From the NCBI GenBank assembly GCA_000482145.1, contig AUXH01000012.1, forward strand, positions 19,985 to 83,984: a stretch of 64,000 nt of DNA, read 5' to 3'. The first letter of the stretch is position 1. The number at the start of each line of letters is the position of its first letter. Under the pieces are notes generated by a model. The model did not search any database, had not been told where the DNA came from, and worked only from the letters and a program-made list of their open reading frames with translations. Shown here one piece after another: positions 8,648-18,314 of this stretch. This DNA is from Strigomonas culicis (lineage: Eukaryota; Euglenozoa; Kinetoplastea; Trypanosomatida; Trypanosomatidae). The translations under genes and the position numbers were made by a program.

Positions 8648-11600
8648 ATGTTTCGATGCATACCGTCGCTCGTCACAAAATGTCCCATCCTAGGAGGTCC
8701 CCTTGGACGGGTGCGCTTGGCTGACGCTGCTTCCCAGCGTGCCCTTGTGTACGCACAGCGTCACTTCGCGCCGAGTGCGGCCTTCTTCCGTGCAAACAGT
8801 AGACACTTCCGCCCCTTCTCGTCCGAGGACGAGGCGCAGCTGACCGCCGTGCTCTCCACGAAGCCGCGCCACGTCGCACGGCACATTCGTCAGTCCATGC
8901 TCTCGTCGCGCCGGCGCATCACACAGTTCCGCAACTCGGTCACCTACCTCATGATTCTGCTGCAGTCTCAGTTGCAGCGGAAGCAAATTAAGCCGGAGGA
9001 CGCGACGCAGATTATGGAGAGCCTGATGAAGGAGTGTGTGGAGCTTCGTCAGAGCGACATGTCGCACCTGCTCTTTCGCGCCGCCGTGCGCTTCCGCAAG
9101 TACGGCCTGTCGGTGCGCTTCCCCTTGGTGAAGTATCTCTTCGAGTCGTACCGTCTAGACAACGCGAAGGAGCTTATGAAGAACATGGCGGACGAGCTGC
9201 GCAACGACAAGAAGCTGCAGTTCATCGCCGTCCTCGCGTACGAGTTCAGCGGCCACGACACGGCCGCGAAGGAGCTCCTCGCGGAAATCCCGCGCGACCT
9301 GTACAACACAGAGGATATTTGCGGACTTGTGGAAACCTACGGCATGACCGCCCACTTTGACGACATTGTCGCGCTGCTTCAGCTTCTCTTTGAGAGTCAC
9401 TCCAGCGGTAGTGGAGAGTCCACACTTGATAAGAGCGCCGTCTACTCCACCGCTGTGATTGCTCTGCGAGGGAGCACAGACCTCATGGATCTCGTGATAG
9501 ACACTACGATTGCTAAAGAGATTGCGCTGACGGAGAGCGCGATGGGGTCGGTGTTGCGAACGCGTTTTCTCCAGGAAGACATCGGCTCCATTGAACGGGT
9601 GTACGAAATCGAGAACCGTCTGCGGGAACGTCTGAAGGTGCAATCGCTGGGTATGATTGCCGAAACAGCCGTCATCGCCAAGTGCAGCGAGGTGCTGAGC
9701 CGCACACACGCCGGTGGCGATGACCTCATGCTGCAGAAGGTGAAGCACCTGCAGGCCGTCATTGAAACCTCCATCGCGAACGACGACAGCGACGCGGTCG
9801 ACAGCGCCTACATGATGGCGCTGATCAAGGGCTACGGCGTGCTGGGCCGGTTTGCGGAGATGAAGAAGTCCTTTGACATGCTGCGCGACGCAGGCCTGCT
9901 GAAGGATCATCGGCTGTACGACGAGGTCCTGAAGTGGTATGCCTACTCATACAACCTCAAGGAAGTGATTGCCTTCAAGGACGAGATGACGGAGAAGGGC
10001 ATCTATCATACACCACACACGTACTTTAACGTGTTTAAGGTGCTCGACAAGTACTACCCGCGCATGGTGGAGAAGTACTTGGTCGAGATGCAGTCGAAAG
10101 GCATCCACATTGAGAGTTTCATGTACCCAACGTTGATTCGCGTGTTCGCTGAGCTGCAGAATACAGAAGCAGTCGAAAAGCTGTACCGCGAGGCGAAGCA
10201 GAAGGCCTCCGCGGGAGGCAAACTGAACCCGGGCGTGATTATTCAAATGCTGAAGGCCTTTCAGACCAACGCCAAGCGGTGTGAGGCGATTATTCACGAT
10301 GCGGAAGTGTACGGTTTGTTGTCTGTCGAGTCTGTGCAGGCGGAGATCATTGAGCTCTACTCGATCAACGATAGGTACAGCGACCTGAAGCAGTTCCTTG
10401 CGCGTGTGCCCTACAAGTCGCAGAACATGTACCGCGTGCTGCTCCGCGACGCCTCCAAGCGCAAGGACCGCGCCGCGTTCCACGGACTGCTGCAGGAAAT
10501 GCGGGACGGGCACGTGGAGCTCAACGAGCGCCTCTTCAGCGTCATCATTATGGCCCTCAGCCGATTCGAGGACAGCGAAGGGGTGCGCAAGTTTATTCAC
10601 GAGGCGCTCGAGAGCGATAAGATCCATTCCCCCCTCTTCTTCTCCGACGCGGCTGCTGCCTACATGCGCCTTGGCGACACGGCAGCGGTCGATCAGTGCT
10701 GGAAGGACTTGGTGCAGAGCCAGATGGTCATCACGATGCCCGTGTACAACCGCTTCCTGGACCTCTACCTGTCGCAGAACAACATGACCATGGTGCAGGA
10801 GATCCTGGACACCATGATGAAGCTCGTGCCCCCCAACCCGGTGACGGCGACGACAGTGGTGGACATGTTGGGGAAGATGGGGCGCCTCTCCGAGATGGAA
10901 GCGGTGCTCGAGGAGATGAGCAAGTCGATGAACGCGGCGCCGACACTGGTCACGTACCACCAGGCCATGAACGCGTACGCCAAGTGCGGCGACGTCGACA
11001 AAATGGAGGAAATGCGGGACCGGCTCGTGCGGAGTGGGTTTCAGGAGAACCCCGTCACGTACAACATCATGTTTGACGGGTACGGGCGCGCGAAGCGGTA
11101 CGAGCGGCTTGCGGAGCTGATCGAGGAGCGCAAGGAGAAGAACATACCGCTGGAAGAGTTCGGCTACGTGGTGCTGCTCAACATCTACTCCCGCGCGAAG
11201 CTGCGTGAGGAGACCGAGGCGCTCGTGAGCGACATGCTGGAGAGCGGCGTGCCGCTGAGCAGCCGCATGCTCGCCACCATCGCGTCGTCCTTCAGCGCTG
11301 TCGGCAACATCGCACAGATGGAGCACTACGTGGCGCTTCTGCTCGCACACCCGGAGTGCCGCCTCCGCGACGTCGAGTCCGTCTTTTTAGTGTACTCTCG
11401 CCTGCGCGACATTGTGAAGCTGCAGGAGCTGCTCGACACGGAAAAGTTGCCGAAGAGTGAGTTTATTTACAACGTGTGTGTGGCCGCCTTTGCCAAGGCC
11501 GGTGAGCACACGAAGGTGGCGTTTCTGCTGACGCAGATGGAGAAGAAGGGCTACACCCTCAGCCGCAACACCAGCATCACGCTGAGCTCCTTGCTGTTGA

Positions 11601-11824
11601 AGGCAGGCAAACTCGAGCTGGCGCAGACCGTGCTGAAGTGGAAGGGGATGAATCCTTCCGACGTGGAGGGGCACACGGAGGGTGCGGAAGAGGAGACGCA
11701 CCCCGCCGCCGAGGTGGACGAGCCACTCAAGGAGCAACTACAGCGGGAAGTACGCAGCATTGGGAAAGCGGGTGTGACGGCCGAGGAGGGGGAGGAGAGT
11801 GATGAGGAGACGCATAGGATGTAG
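8648..11824 (+). CDS. Large pentatricopeptide repeat (PPR) protein, mitochondrial
   Basis: 1058 residues. The Arg-rich, acid-poor first ~60 residues (ending near RHFRPFSSEDE) look like a mitochondrial targeting region. From about residue 370 to 1000 the protein is a chain of 35-residue helix pairs with the PPR signature, for example YMMALIKGYGVLGRFAEM, TYFNVFKVLDKY, VYNRFLDLYLSQNNMTMV, VTYHQAMNAYAKCGDVDKM and VTYNIMFDGYGRAKRYERL. PPR proteins bind organellar RNA in a base-specific way. Trypanosomatids use many of them in kinetoplast mRNA stability, polyadenylation and as mitoribosomal subunits (KRIPP family). The C-terminal ~55 residues are acidic and disordered. Which mitochondrial RNA complex it belongs to cannot be decided from sequence alone. 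Confidence 0.9.
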   Translation: MFRCIPSLVTKCPILGGPLGRVRLADAASQRALVYAQRHFAPSAAFFRANSRHFRPFSSEDEAQLTAVLSTKPRHVARHIRQSMLSSRRRITQFRNSVTYLMILLQSQLQRKQIKPEDATQIMESLMKECVELRQSDMSHLLFRAAVRFRKYGLSVRFPLVKYLFESYRLDNAKELMKNMADELRNDKKLQFIAVLAYEFSGHDTAAKELLAEIPRDLYNTEDICGLVETYGMTAHFDDIVALLQLLFESHSSGSGESTLDKSAVYSTAVIALRGSTDLMDLVIDTTIAKEIALTESAMGSVLRTRFLQEDIGSIERVYEIENRLRERLKVQSLGMIAETAVIAKCSEVLSRTHAGGDDLMLQKVKHLQAVIETSIANDDSDAVDSAYMMALIKGYGVLGRFAEMKKSFDMLRDAGLLKDHRLYDEVLKWYAYSYNLKEVIAFKDEMTEKGIYHTPHTYFNVFKVLDKYYPRMVEKYLVEMQSKGIHIESFMYPTLIRVFAELQNTEAVEKLYREAKQKASAGGKLNPGVIIQMLKAFQTNAKRCEAIIHDAEVYGLLSVESVQAEIIELYSINDRYSDLKQFLARVPYKSQNMYRVLLRDASKRKDRAAFHGLLQEMRDGHVELNERLFSVIIMALSRFEDSEGVRKFIHEALESDKIHSPLFFSDAAAAYMRLGDTAAVDQCWKDLVQSQMVITMPVYNRFLDLYLSQNNMTMVQEILDTMMKLVPPNPVTATTVVDMLGKMGRLSEMEAVLEEMSKSMNAAPTLVTYHQAMNAYAKCGDVDKMEEMRDRLVRSGFQENPVTYNIMFDGYGRAKRYERLAELIEERKEKNIPLEEFGYVVLLNIYSRAKLREETEALVSDMLESGVPLSSRMLATIASSFSAVGNIAQMEHYVALLLAHPECRLRDVESVFLVYSRLRDIVKLQELLDTEKLPKSEFIYNVCVAAFAKAGEHTKVAFLLTQMEKKGYTLSRNTSITLSSLLLKAGKLELAQTVLKWKGMNPSDVEGHTEGAEEETHPAAEVDEPLKEQLQREVRSIGKAGVTAEEGEESDEETHRM

Positions 11825-12177
11825 AGGCGGCGTCACATTTTCATTTTTTTTTTCTTCAGTATCTTCTGTAAAAGTATTGTTGTTGTCTCACATATTGTTT
11901 GCTTACTGTTGCGATGGGACGAATAAAGTGTTAACGTGTTGTTTCTAATAGTAAGGTATTTAACAGAACGGAAAGAAGCCATGGCTGCACCTTTTTTCAT
12001 GTTTTGCTTCACGTCTACTGTAAGTTGCCTGCTCGATAATGTGAGGTTTATCTAAAGTGCATGGATGATCTCTATTATGTTCGTTCTTTACGTCTCCTTC
12101 TCTTCTTTTTTATTTGGCTCCTCATCGTCCTTGTTCGTACGTCTGCAGAACACAAAAGCACTAGTCTCTATATCGAA
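11825..12177. other. Intergenic spacer
   Basis: AT-rich 3' UTR region followed by a polypyrimidine tract and acceptor AG (12085-12148). The tract happens to translate as a hydrophobic, signal-like peptide in frame with the next gene. Confidence 0.6.
12085..12148 (+). promoter_or_regulatory. Putative spliced-leader acceptor deciding the TYW4 start
   Basis: A strong pyrimidine stretch (CTTCTCTTCTTTTTTATTT and onward) ends in CTGCAG with AG at 12147-12148. Splicing here removes the ATG at 12061 and leaves the ATG at 12178 as the first one, 30 nt downstream. Confidence 0.6.
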
Positions 12178-15100
12178 ATGGAAGGAGAAGAACCCCCCGT
12201 GGCCCTTTCGAAGCGCAAGGAGAAGAAGCAGAAGAAGGTGATTCAGAAAATCAAACTTCCCCCGGGCAGTGTCGATGTTATGGTGCAGCACACCAATGAC
12301 GACAGCGTCGTCAGCAAGCGGTCTGCCGTCGCGCAGGGGTACTGTAGCGACCCGTTTTTGCGGCACTTTGTGAAGAAGCCCTCCCGTCGGTCGCCTCTCA
12401 TCAACCGTGGATACTACCTCCGCATGGCGGTCATGACGGACTTTATCACCTCGTGCATCGAGTGGTGCGTTCGCCACCAGCTCCCCGCGGATACTGGGAG
12501 TGCAGCGACACCCACGCACCCACCGGTGCAAGTCATCTCCCTCGGGGCGGGCTACGACACGCTTGCGCTGCGGCTGATGCTCGGCGACAGGTTGGATATG
12601 CCGTGGCGCGCCGGATGGCCACAGGCGCTGGACGAGCGCGCGCCCCTCCAGCACGCGATACAGGAGGGAAGGGTGCAGTTCTACGATGTGGACTTCCCTG
12701 CCGTCATGCAGTCCAAGGCCGCCCTGATGGGCGCGGCACCCCCGGGTACCTTCCCCGACACGTGGGTGATTCAGCCCTCCGTGGAGAGCTTGCCCGTCAA
12801 CAGTCCAGCCTACCGCGCTGTCGGCATCGATCTGCGCGAGGCGCATACGGAATTTGTGACCCGCCTCGAAAAGAGTAGCCCGACCTTCTCGACGCAAGCA
12901 ACGACGATTTTCTACGCCGAGTGTGTGATGCAGTACATGCCGGCGGAGCGAGCGGCGGAGCTCATCCACATGCTAGCAGAAACCTTTCCTCGGTCCATCT
13001 TCGTTGCCTACGACCAGCTGAAGCCGTTGGACAGTTTCGGGAAGCTCATGTGCGGCTCGCTGCAGCAGAAGAACAGCCCGCTGTTGGGTGTGCACACCAC
13101 CGCCGATGGCGCGGCGATGGTGAAGCGCGCCGTGCAACAAGGGATGAAGCACTCCTTGTTTGCCAACTTCTACGACCTCTCGCGCCATTATATTAGCCAA
13201 AACCCGCCGGAGCGGGCGCGGGTCGCGGCCCTGGAGCCCTTCGACGAGATTGAGGAGTGGAGTGAGATGTGCGAACACTACGGCATTACCTTTGCGGTCT
13301 CCGACACGGCGCTGCTCCCGTGTGGTCAGGCGCACCCCGCCTTCAAGGATCCCGTGGTACTAGGTGCAAACGGTCCCACTACAGATGCACCATCGCCGTG
13401 CGCTGCAATTACGTCTGCGCCGTGGACGTCTGGACGCTTCGGCTTTACCGGGTGGGGACACGGAGCTGTGGTGACGGAGGCGGTTGTCGGCGACACACTG
13501 CTCTTCTCTTTTGGTGGGTTCGAGGTTTCCAAGAGCCACCAGCGCGTGAACACCTTGCGTGCGCATTCCCTCCGAGAGGGCGAGCTGAAGATTCTGCTGC
13601 ACTCGCTCGATGAGAGCCCCATTCCTGCTCTCACCTTCCATACCTTCACGCGCATCCAGCCCTTCACCTATCTCGTCGTCGGCGGCCGCACAAACCCCAC
13701 GGACGTCAATGACAGTGTCTTCCGCATTCGTGTCCACCTGACGGCGTCCGCGACCGTCTCGGCGAGCCACACACTCTCCGCGACGTGGGAGCGGCTACAG
13801 GTGGACAGTGCAGCGGCGCAGGGCGCTGGTGCGAGCCACGCGCTCGCCCGCTACCGCCATTGCGCGGTCGCGACCGGCACGGGGCAGGTGTGTGTCTTCG
13901 GCGGGAAGGACAGGGATGGGAGGGTGCTGGACAGCTGGTATACCCTGCGGATAAGCCCCGAATCCCCGCAGCAGGTGAGCGTGCGGAAACTGCAGCTGGC
14001 GGGTGAGAGACCCCCGCCCCTGTGCTCGGCGGCCATGCTGCCGTGGGCGGAGGATGGCACGCCGTCGGAGCAACTCCTACTCGGCGGGGGCCTGCTGGAG
14101 AAGGAAGAGGCTACTGGCCAGTTGTGGCGCGTCCACTTGGGTGCACAAACGTGTACGGTAGAAGAAGGCATCGACGTAGGGGCACGCTTTTCGCACAGCA
14201 TGTGCGCCGTGCATGTCGAAGGGAAGCCCTACCTTTTCGTTCTGGGCGGGTCCTCGTGCGAGCCCAAGGAGGCCGGTGTCCTGCTGCCCCGCCTCGTCGA
14301 TCTTGGCACGCGCGTGGTGACGGTGCGCGCCTTGCCGCCCGACACCCCCGCGTGGAGCCGCCACACGTGCGTGGCGCTGGCGGACGGTGCCGTGGCGGTG
14401 CTCGGCGGCGGCTACACGTGCTTCTCCTTTGGCACCTTTGCGGCCAAGCCGTGCTTCTTGTTCCTGCACCCGGGGGCGCATCAAAACCTGAAGGCGCAGC
14501 ACGCGGCCACCGCGGGTGGTACAACCGCTCACGCGGCCGCAGTCCCGTCGACCGCAGCAGCGCCGCTCGCCGTCGGGTTCCAGGAAGCAGGCCTGCAGCG
14601 CCTGTTGGCGCAGGGGCGGCCCGCGGTGAGGGAGGTGCAGGGCGTCGACGCCGCGACCTTCCAGCGCACGGCGCAGGAGGCGAGCCAGCCCGTCGTGTTC
14701 CGCGGAGTGCACCTGGGCCCCTGCGTGGACCGGTGGGCGGCGCCGAACTACTTTGCGGAGGCCGAGAAGGACACGGTTGTGTCCGTGCACGTGGCGGAGG
14801 GCTCCCACCTTCTGGATTTTGTGCGCAAGAATTTCGTCTTTCGGCATGTGCGGTTCAGCGAGCTGATGACGCACCTGCACGACTCGTACGAGCACTACCG
14901 TTCGACCGGGCACCCCCTCGAGGAGATATGGTACTACCGCTCCATCAGCGCGCACATGAAGAGCGAGCGCGCAAACATCTGGACCGACTTTGCGCAGCTG
15001 GGGAAGGACTTTGAGCTGCCCAAGGAGGTGCGGGACGTCGTGCTGCCCCGGCTCCATCAGTCCTGTCTGCGCATCAACGCACCGCCGCTGCAGCTCTGGA

Positions 15101-15636
15101 CGCACTACGACACGATGGACAATGTGCTTTGTCAAGTGGTCGGTCGCAAGCGTGTGTTGCTGTTCCCGCCTAGCTGCTACGGCAACTTGTACATGAGCGG
15201 CAGCTCCTCGCTGGTCACGAACATGGGTGCGCTTGATCTCGTCCAGTTCCCGCGCATGGTGGACGCGTTGAAGGAGGCCGTGGAGGTCACGCTCGAGCCG
15301 GGCGACATGCTCTACTTCCCCGCCATGTGGTTTCATCACATCACGACCCTTGATGACGACCCTCTCGCCGTCAGCGTGAATGTGTTCTTCGAGCACTTTG
15401 AGTCGAACGAGTACGACCGAAAGGACCTCTACGGGAACAAGGATTTGCCCGCGGTGACGGAGGCGCGTCTTCACATCACAGAGGCGGCGAAAAGGATACT
15501 GGCAGAGGCCAGGACATCCGTCCGCGGCGAGACGCTGCCGTTGGAGTATACAGAGTTTGCGCTGCGTCAGGCGATTGCGGATTTGGAATCCTACGCGGAC
15601 GAAATGGCGGCCACTCTACAATCCCGCCGGACCTAA
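12178..15636 (+). CDS. TYW4: tRNA wybutosine-synthesising protein TYW4-type: LCMT + Kelch + JmjC fusion
   Basis: 1152 residues with three modules. The N-terminal module is a leucine-carboxyl-methyltransferase-type SAM enzyme, with the SAM loop SLGAGYDTLALRL near residues 119-134 and FYAECVMQYM near 242-252. The middle (about 415-765) is a Kelch-type beta-propeller with repeated glycine pairs (VVGGRTN, VFGGKD, VLGGSS, VLGGGY). The C-terminal part (about 835-1075) is a JmjC dioxygenase-like domain with HYD (His976, Asp978) and a second His pair at 1053-1054 (MWFHH), so the Fe(II) ligands look intact. In yeast, Tyw4/Ppm2 methylates and methoxycarbonylates the wybutosine side chain on tRNA-Phe position 37; a JmjC hydroxylase (TYW5 in human) makes hydroxywybutosine. 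This protein may combine both roles. The upstream in-frame hydrophobic stretch (12061-12177) lies in the splice tract and was excluded. Confidence 0.88.
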   Translation: MEGEEPPVALSKRKEKKQKKVIQKIKLPPGSVDVMVQHTNDDSVVSKRSAVAQGYCSDPFLRHFVKKPSRRSPLINRGYYLRMAVMTDFITSCIEWCVRHQLPADTGSAATPTHPPVQVISLGAGYDTLALRLMLGDRLDMPWRAGWPQALDERAPLQHAIQEGRVQFYDVDFPAVMQSKAALMGAAPPGTFPDTWVIQPSVESLPVNSPAYRAVGIDLREAHTEFVTRLEKSSPTFSTQATTIFYAECVMQYMPAERAAELIHMLAETFPRSIFVAYDQLKPLDSFGKLMCGSLQQKNSPLLGVHTTADGAAMVKRAVQQGMKHSLFANFYDLSRHYISQNPPERARVAALEPFDEIEEWSEMCEHYGITFAVSDTALLPCGQAHPAFKDPVVLGANGPTTDAPSPCAAITSAPWTSGRFGFTGWGHGAVVTEAVVGDTLLFSFGGFEVSKSHQRVNTLRAHSLREGELKILLHSLDESPIPALTFHTFTRIQPFTYLVVGGRTNPTDVNDSVFRIRVHLTASATVSASHTLSATWERLQVDSAAAQGAGASHALARYRHCAVATGTGQVCVFGGKDRDGRVLDSWYTLRISPESPQQVSVRKLQLAGERPPPLCSAAMLPWAEDGTPSEQLLLGGGLLEKEEATGQLWRVHLGAQTCTVEEGIDVGARFSHSMCAVHVEGKPYLFVLGGSSCEPKEAGVLLPRLVDLGTRVVTVRALPPDTPAWSRHTCVALADGAVAVLGGGYTCFSFGTFAAKPCFLFLHPGAHQNLKAQHAATAGGTTAHAAAVPSTAAAPLAVGFQEAGLQRLLAQGRPAVREVQGVDAATFQRTAQEASQPVVFRGVHLGPCVDRWAAPNYFAEAEKDTVVSVHVAEGSHLLDFVRKNFVFRHVRFSELMTHLHDSYEHYRSTGHPLEEIWYYRSISAHMKSERANIWTDFAQLGKDFELPKEVRDVVLPRLHQSCLRINAPPLQLWTHYDTMDNVLCQVVGRKRVLLFPPSCYGNLYMSGSSSLVTNMGALDLVQFPRMVDALKEAVEVTLEPGDMLYFPAMWFHHITTLDDDPLAVSVNVFFEHFESNEYDRKDLYGNKDLPAVTEARLHITEAAKRILAEARTSVRGETLPLEYTEFALRQAIADLESYADEMAATLQSRRT

Positions 15637-16030
15637 TTCTCTCTTTCGCTCTCCCTATACTTATAGCTCTGAACAGCACTTATCGTAAACAGTGAAGTAC
15701 GTGAGAACCAGTCACATTTGATTAACACGTTTAACTGTTAGCAATCACTAAAACAAGAATAACACAAATGATTGGTTCCTACCTTTTAAGCATCATCTTG
15801 TGATGTCCCGGATTCCTATGTGGTGTACAGGCTCTCATTGCTCCTTCTTATTACTGGGTTTGCATCACTCTCTTTCTTTGTTTTTTGCTACTCCTTTTCT
15901 CCTTTTTTTTTTGATGCCCTTTACTCTTCTACCTTCGAAGTACTTATCGGTGATGTGTGAGGAACACATTTTGTATTCAAAGGATCAGAATAACAAAATT
16001 CTATTACGAATCTAGTGATCGTGGCTCACG
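15637..16030. other. Intergenic spacer
   Basis: No gene seen. AT-rich, then T-rich from about 15840 with a T run at 15903-15912 and a pyrimidine tract up to about 15935, followed by GAAG (AG near 15938-15939), a plausible acceptor for the dolichol kinase gene. Confidence 0.55.
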
Positions 16031-17878
16031 ATGAACCTTCCCATCTATCAAAGTACGACGAGGGAATCCGAAGTGTCGCCCATACGCAAAGGCCGCGAAG
16101 TAACTGGTACAGCAGCCCCTAGTGAGAAGAGAAGTTTTGGAATTGAGGTTTCCTACTCCTCTACGATCCTCTTCCTGTGGGTGTGTGCACTAGCAATCTT
16201 CACATGGCAACACGCATTGAAGATGCACTCCATCACCCTCATCATGTTAGCAGCCGTTTCTGTAACGGCAGAGCACGGAGAGACGCGCATCATGATGCCG
16301 CTTGTCTTCTTCTCGGAAAAGTGCCTCGACGTTGCCATGGGCTGGCAGAACTCCTCGATGGAGTTCTACGCATCTACGCTCCTCTCCATCCTGACCTTGT
16401 TAGCCTGCAAAGCCGAGCGAAGGGGTAAGTCCGCCAGGGCGCGCAACGTCATTCTGGAGGCGGTTGTGTGTGGGGCGGTGGGCATCACCGTGGTGTACTT
16501 TATTTTCTCCGACAAGCTCTTTTCGTTTGGCGCCGCCGCCTACGTCGCCGCGGGTCACACCACGTTTCTCCAACTGATGCCCATGCTGGGCGAGAATGAG
16601 GCCGTGCTCGTGAGCTCCCTCGTTGGTTTTTTCATCGGTGATGTCTTCACGAACAACAACCTTAGTGTGGATGGTGGAAGAGAGTCCTTCTACATTTTTA
16701 ACGCAGGTTCCTACTCCACCTCCTACACGCACATCTTGAGCCGCGCCATGGTTCTTAGTGCCATCTACCTCACGTCCTTCGTGACCATCTGCTCCCGCCT
16801 GTGTCTCGTGCCCATTAACAAGAACTCCAAGTCAACGAAGTGGTGTGTGAGCCGGCCGCGCATCACGTTTGTCTTTTGGTCTGCCCTTCTTGTCATTCTC
16901 CTGGTCATGTACTACGCGGTGAGCTATCAGTTTCGCGAAGACGCGATCCTGTGGACCGTCGCGTACATCGGGTCGAGCACCTTCCGCACGTGGACGTTTA
17001 TCCTGTGGGGCTCGCTCATCCCCATCGCGGTGGTGCTCGTCGATGTCCTCACGCGACGGGTGAAGTCGACGGTGCGCCGAAAGCTGTTCCACTTCATTGG
17101 TGTCATTAGTTTCACGCCCGTCGTCATGATCGACCCCATTTTCTTCGCCTTCGCCATCTCCACCGCCACGAGTGTGTGTCTGATGGTCGAGGTGGGGCGC
17201 TTCTTCCAGGTCTACGGCACGTCGCGACTGTCCGCCTTTCTCAAGCACCACATCGATGAGCGGGAGAGCACGGACGGGATCATCCGCACCCACATGTATC
17301 TCATCTTCGGCATGGGCGCCTCTCTCATTCTGCACTACCGGCACGTTCAAAACTCCATTCGGGAAATACCGGCCATCATGGAGCTCGCGTACAATCTTAT
17401 CCCAGGTGTCATATCACTTGGCGTGATTGACTCTGCGGCAGCTATCGTCGGCAGCTCCTTCATGCTACGGTACCGCAAGGCCCTCGGGGGGTACCTCAAA
17501 AACAAGTTCTTCACCGGCCGCGCCAACCCATCCATCTCGCACAAGACGACCACCGGGACCATTGGCGGCTTCGTTGCTGGCCTCCTCTTTTGGATTCTAA
17601 TTCTGAAGCTCGCAGAGGTGCCGCTCATGTCCCTGCCGACCATGTACTCCTTTCTGATGATTGCCGCGGCCACGCTGACCGAGTGCTTTATGGACGGCAT
17701 CGATAACTTGCAACTCCCATTAGTGATGATCAGCGCTACCTGCCATCTCTTCGCGCTACTCATGGGGGAGAGTCAGTTGTGGCTGAACGAGGAGATGCGG
17801 AGGCCTAATCCGACGACGGCCTCCTCACTCGCTAGCGCATTGCGGTCCGCGTGGCGCAACTTTAAGGTAAATGTGTAA
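16031..17878 (+). CDS. DOLK: Dolichol kinase
   Basis: 615 residues, highly hydrophobic with a dozen or more predicted membrane helices. The catalytic C-terminal half shows the CTP-dependent dolichol kinase/phosphatidate cytidylyltransferase-like pattern. RRKLFHFIGVISF is near residue 349, ERESTDGIIRTHMYLI near 410, GVISLGVIDSAAAIVG near 458-474, and a Lys-Thr-rich HKTTTGTIGGFVAG near 503-517. The enzyme phosphorylates dolichol on the ER membrane to make dolichyl phosphate, the lipid carrier for N-glycan and GPI-anchor mannose donors. The length is somewhat above that of the yeast and human proteins, mainly from a polar N-terminal extension of ~40 residues. The first ATG of the frame is used. 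Confidence 0.88.
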   Translation: MNLPIYQSTTRESEVSPIRKGREVTGTAAPSEKRSFGIEVSYSSTILFLWVCALAIFTWQHALKMHSITLIMLAAVSVTAEHGETRIMMPLVFFSEKCLDVAMGWQNSSMEFYASTLLSILTLLACKAERRGKSARARNVILEAVVCGAVGITVVYFIFSDKLFSFGAAAYVAAGHTTFLQLMPMLGENEAVLVSSLVGFFIGDVFTNNNLSVDGGRESFYIFNAGSYSTSYTHILSRAMVLSAIYLTSFVTICSRLCLVPINKNSKSTKWCVSRPRITFVFWSALLVILLVMYYAVSYQFREDAILWTVAYIGSSTFRTWTFILWGSLIPIAVVLVDVLTRRVKSTVRRKLFHFIGVISFTPVVMIDPIFFAFAISTATSVCLMVEVGRFFQVYGTSRLSAFLKHHIDERESTDGIIRTHMYLIFGMGASLILHYRHVQNSIREIPAIMELAYNLIPGVISLGVIDSAAAIVGSSFMLRYRKALGGYLKNKFFTGRANPSISHKTTTGTIGGFVAGLLFWILILKLAEVPLMSLPTMYSFLMIAAATLTECFMDGIDNLQLPLVMISATCHLFALLMGESQLWLNEEMRRPNPTTASSLASALRSAWRNFKVNV

Positions 17879-18314
17879 CTAGGGCACACAGAAGGAGGTA
17901 GCCGCACAGGCATGAACATTGGTGCATCCGTCACACGGCATTATGGTGTATTTGTCTTTCATTTTCGTATCGTCACTCTTATTATTATTCAAAAGATTAG
18001 CAGTTTATATAAAGAAGTTTGAATTTTCCTTTTTTCTCTCTTTCTAAAGAGGGGTTACGTCTTACATCTCTAAACGCTCGTTGTTTGATTATTGGAGAAG
18101 ACAAATGTAATAATAAAAAAAGAGCTTCTGTCTACTTTCTTATAAGCACTTTCGTTTGCACATGCATCATGTCCTTTCAATATGGTTTCCCTTGCCTCCA
18201 CGTTATCTCTTCTGTGCTCATGCACATGATTTTTCATGCGTTCTTTTTTCGTTTTCAGTGTAGTTTCTTCTCTTTTTTTTTTCTTTGTGTGTGTGTGTAG
18301 GTGTGCGCTTAGCC
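17879..18314. other. Intergenic spacer
   Basis: No credible gene. A-rich tract at 18107-18121, then a long T/C-rich region. The acceptor at 18262-18300 is listed separately. Confidence 0.55.
18262..18300 (+). promoter_or_regulatory. Putative spliced-leader acceptor (polyY + (GT)n + AG)
   Basis: Pyrimidine-rich stretch followed by a short GT repeat ending in TAG, with AG at 18299-18300, only 14 nt before the ATG at 18315. This argues against the upstream in-frame TTG as a start. Confidence 0.55.

Noticed and set aside
9947..11350. Antisense open frame of 467 codons over the PPR gene
   Set aside because: Same kind of GC-driven shadow; His/Leu/Val-rich and without recognisable domain.
12061..12177. 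Hydrophobic N-terminal extension of the TYW4 protein (signal peptide-like)
   Set aside because: It is the translation of a pyrimidine tract followed by an acceptor AG, so the mature mRNA most likely starts downstream of it.
14077..15474. Antisense open frame of 465 codons over the TYW4 gene
   Set aside because: Shadow of a gene with clear LCMT, Kelch and JmjC motifs on the + strand.
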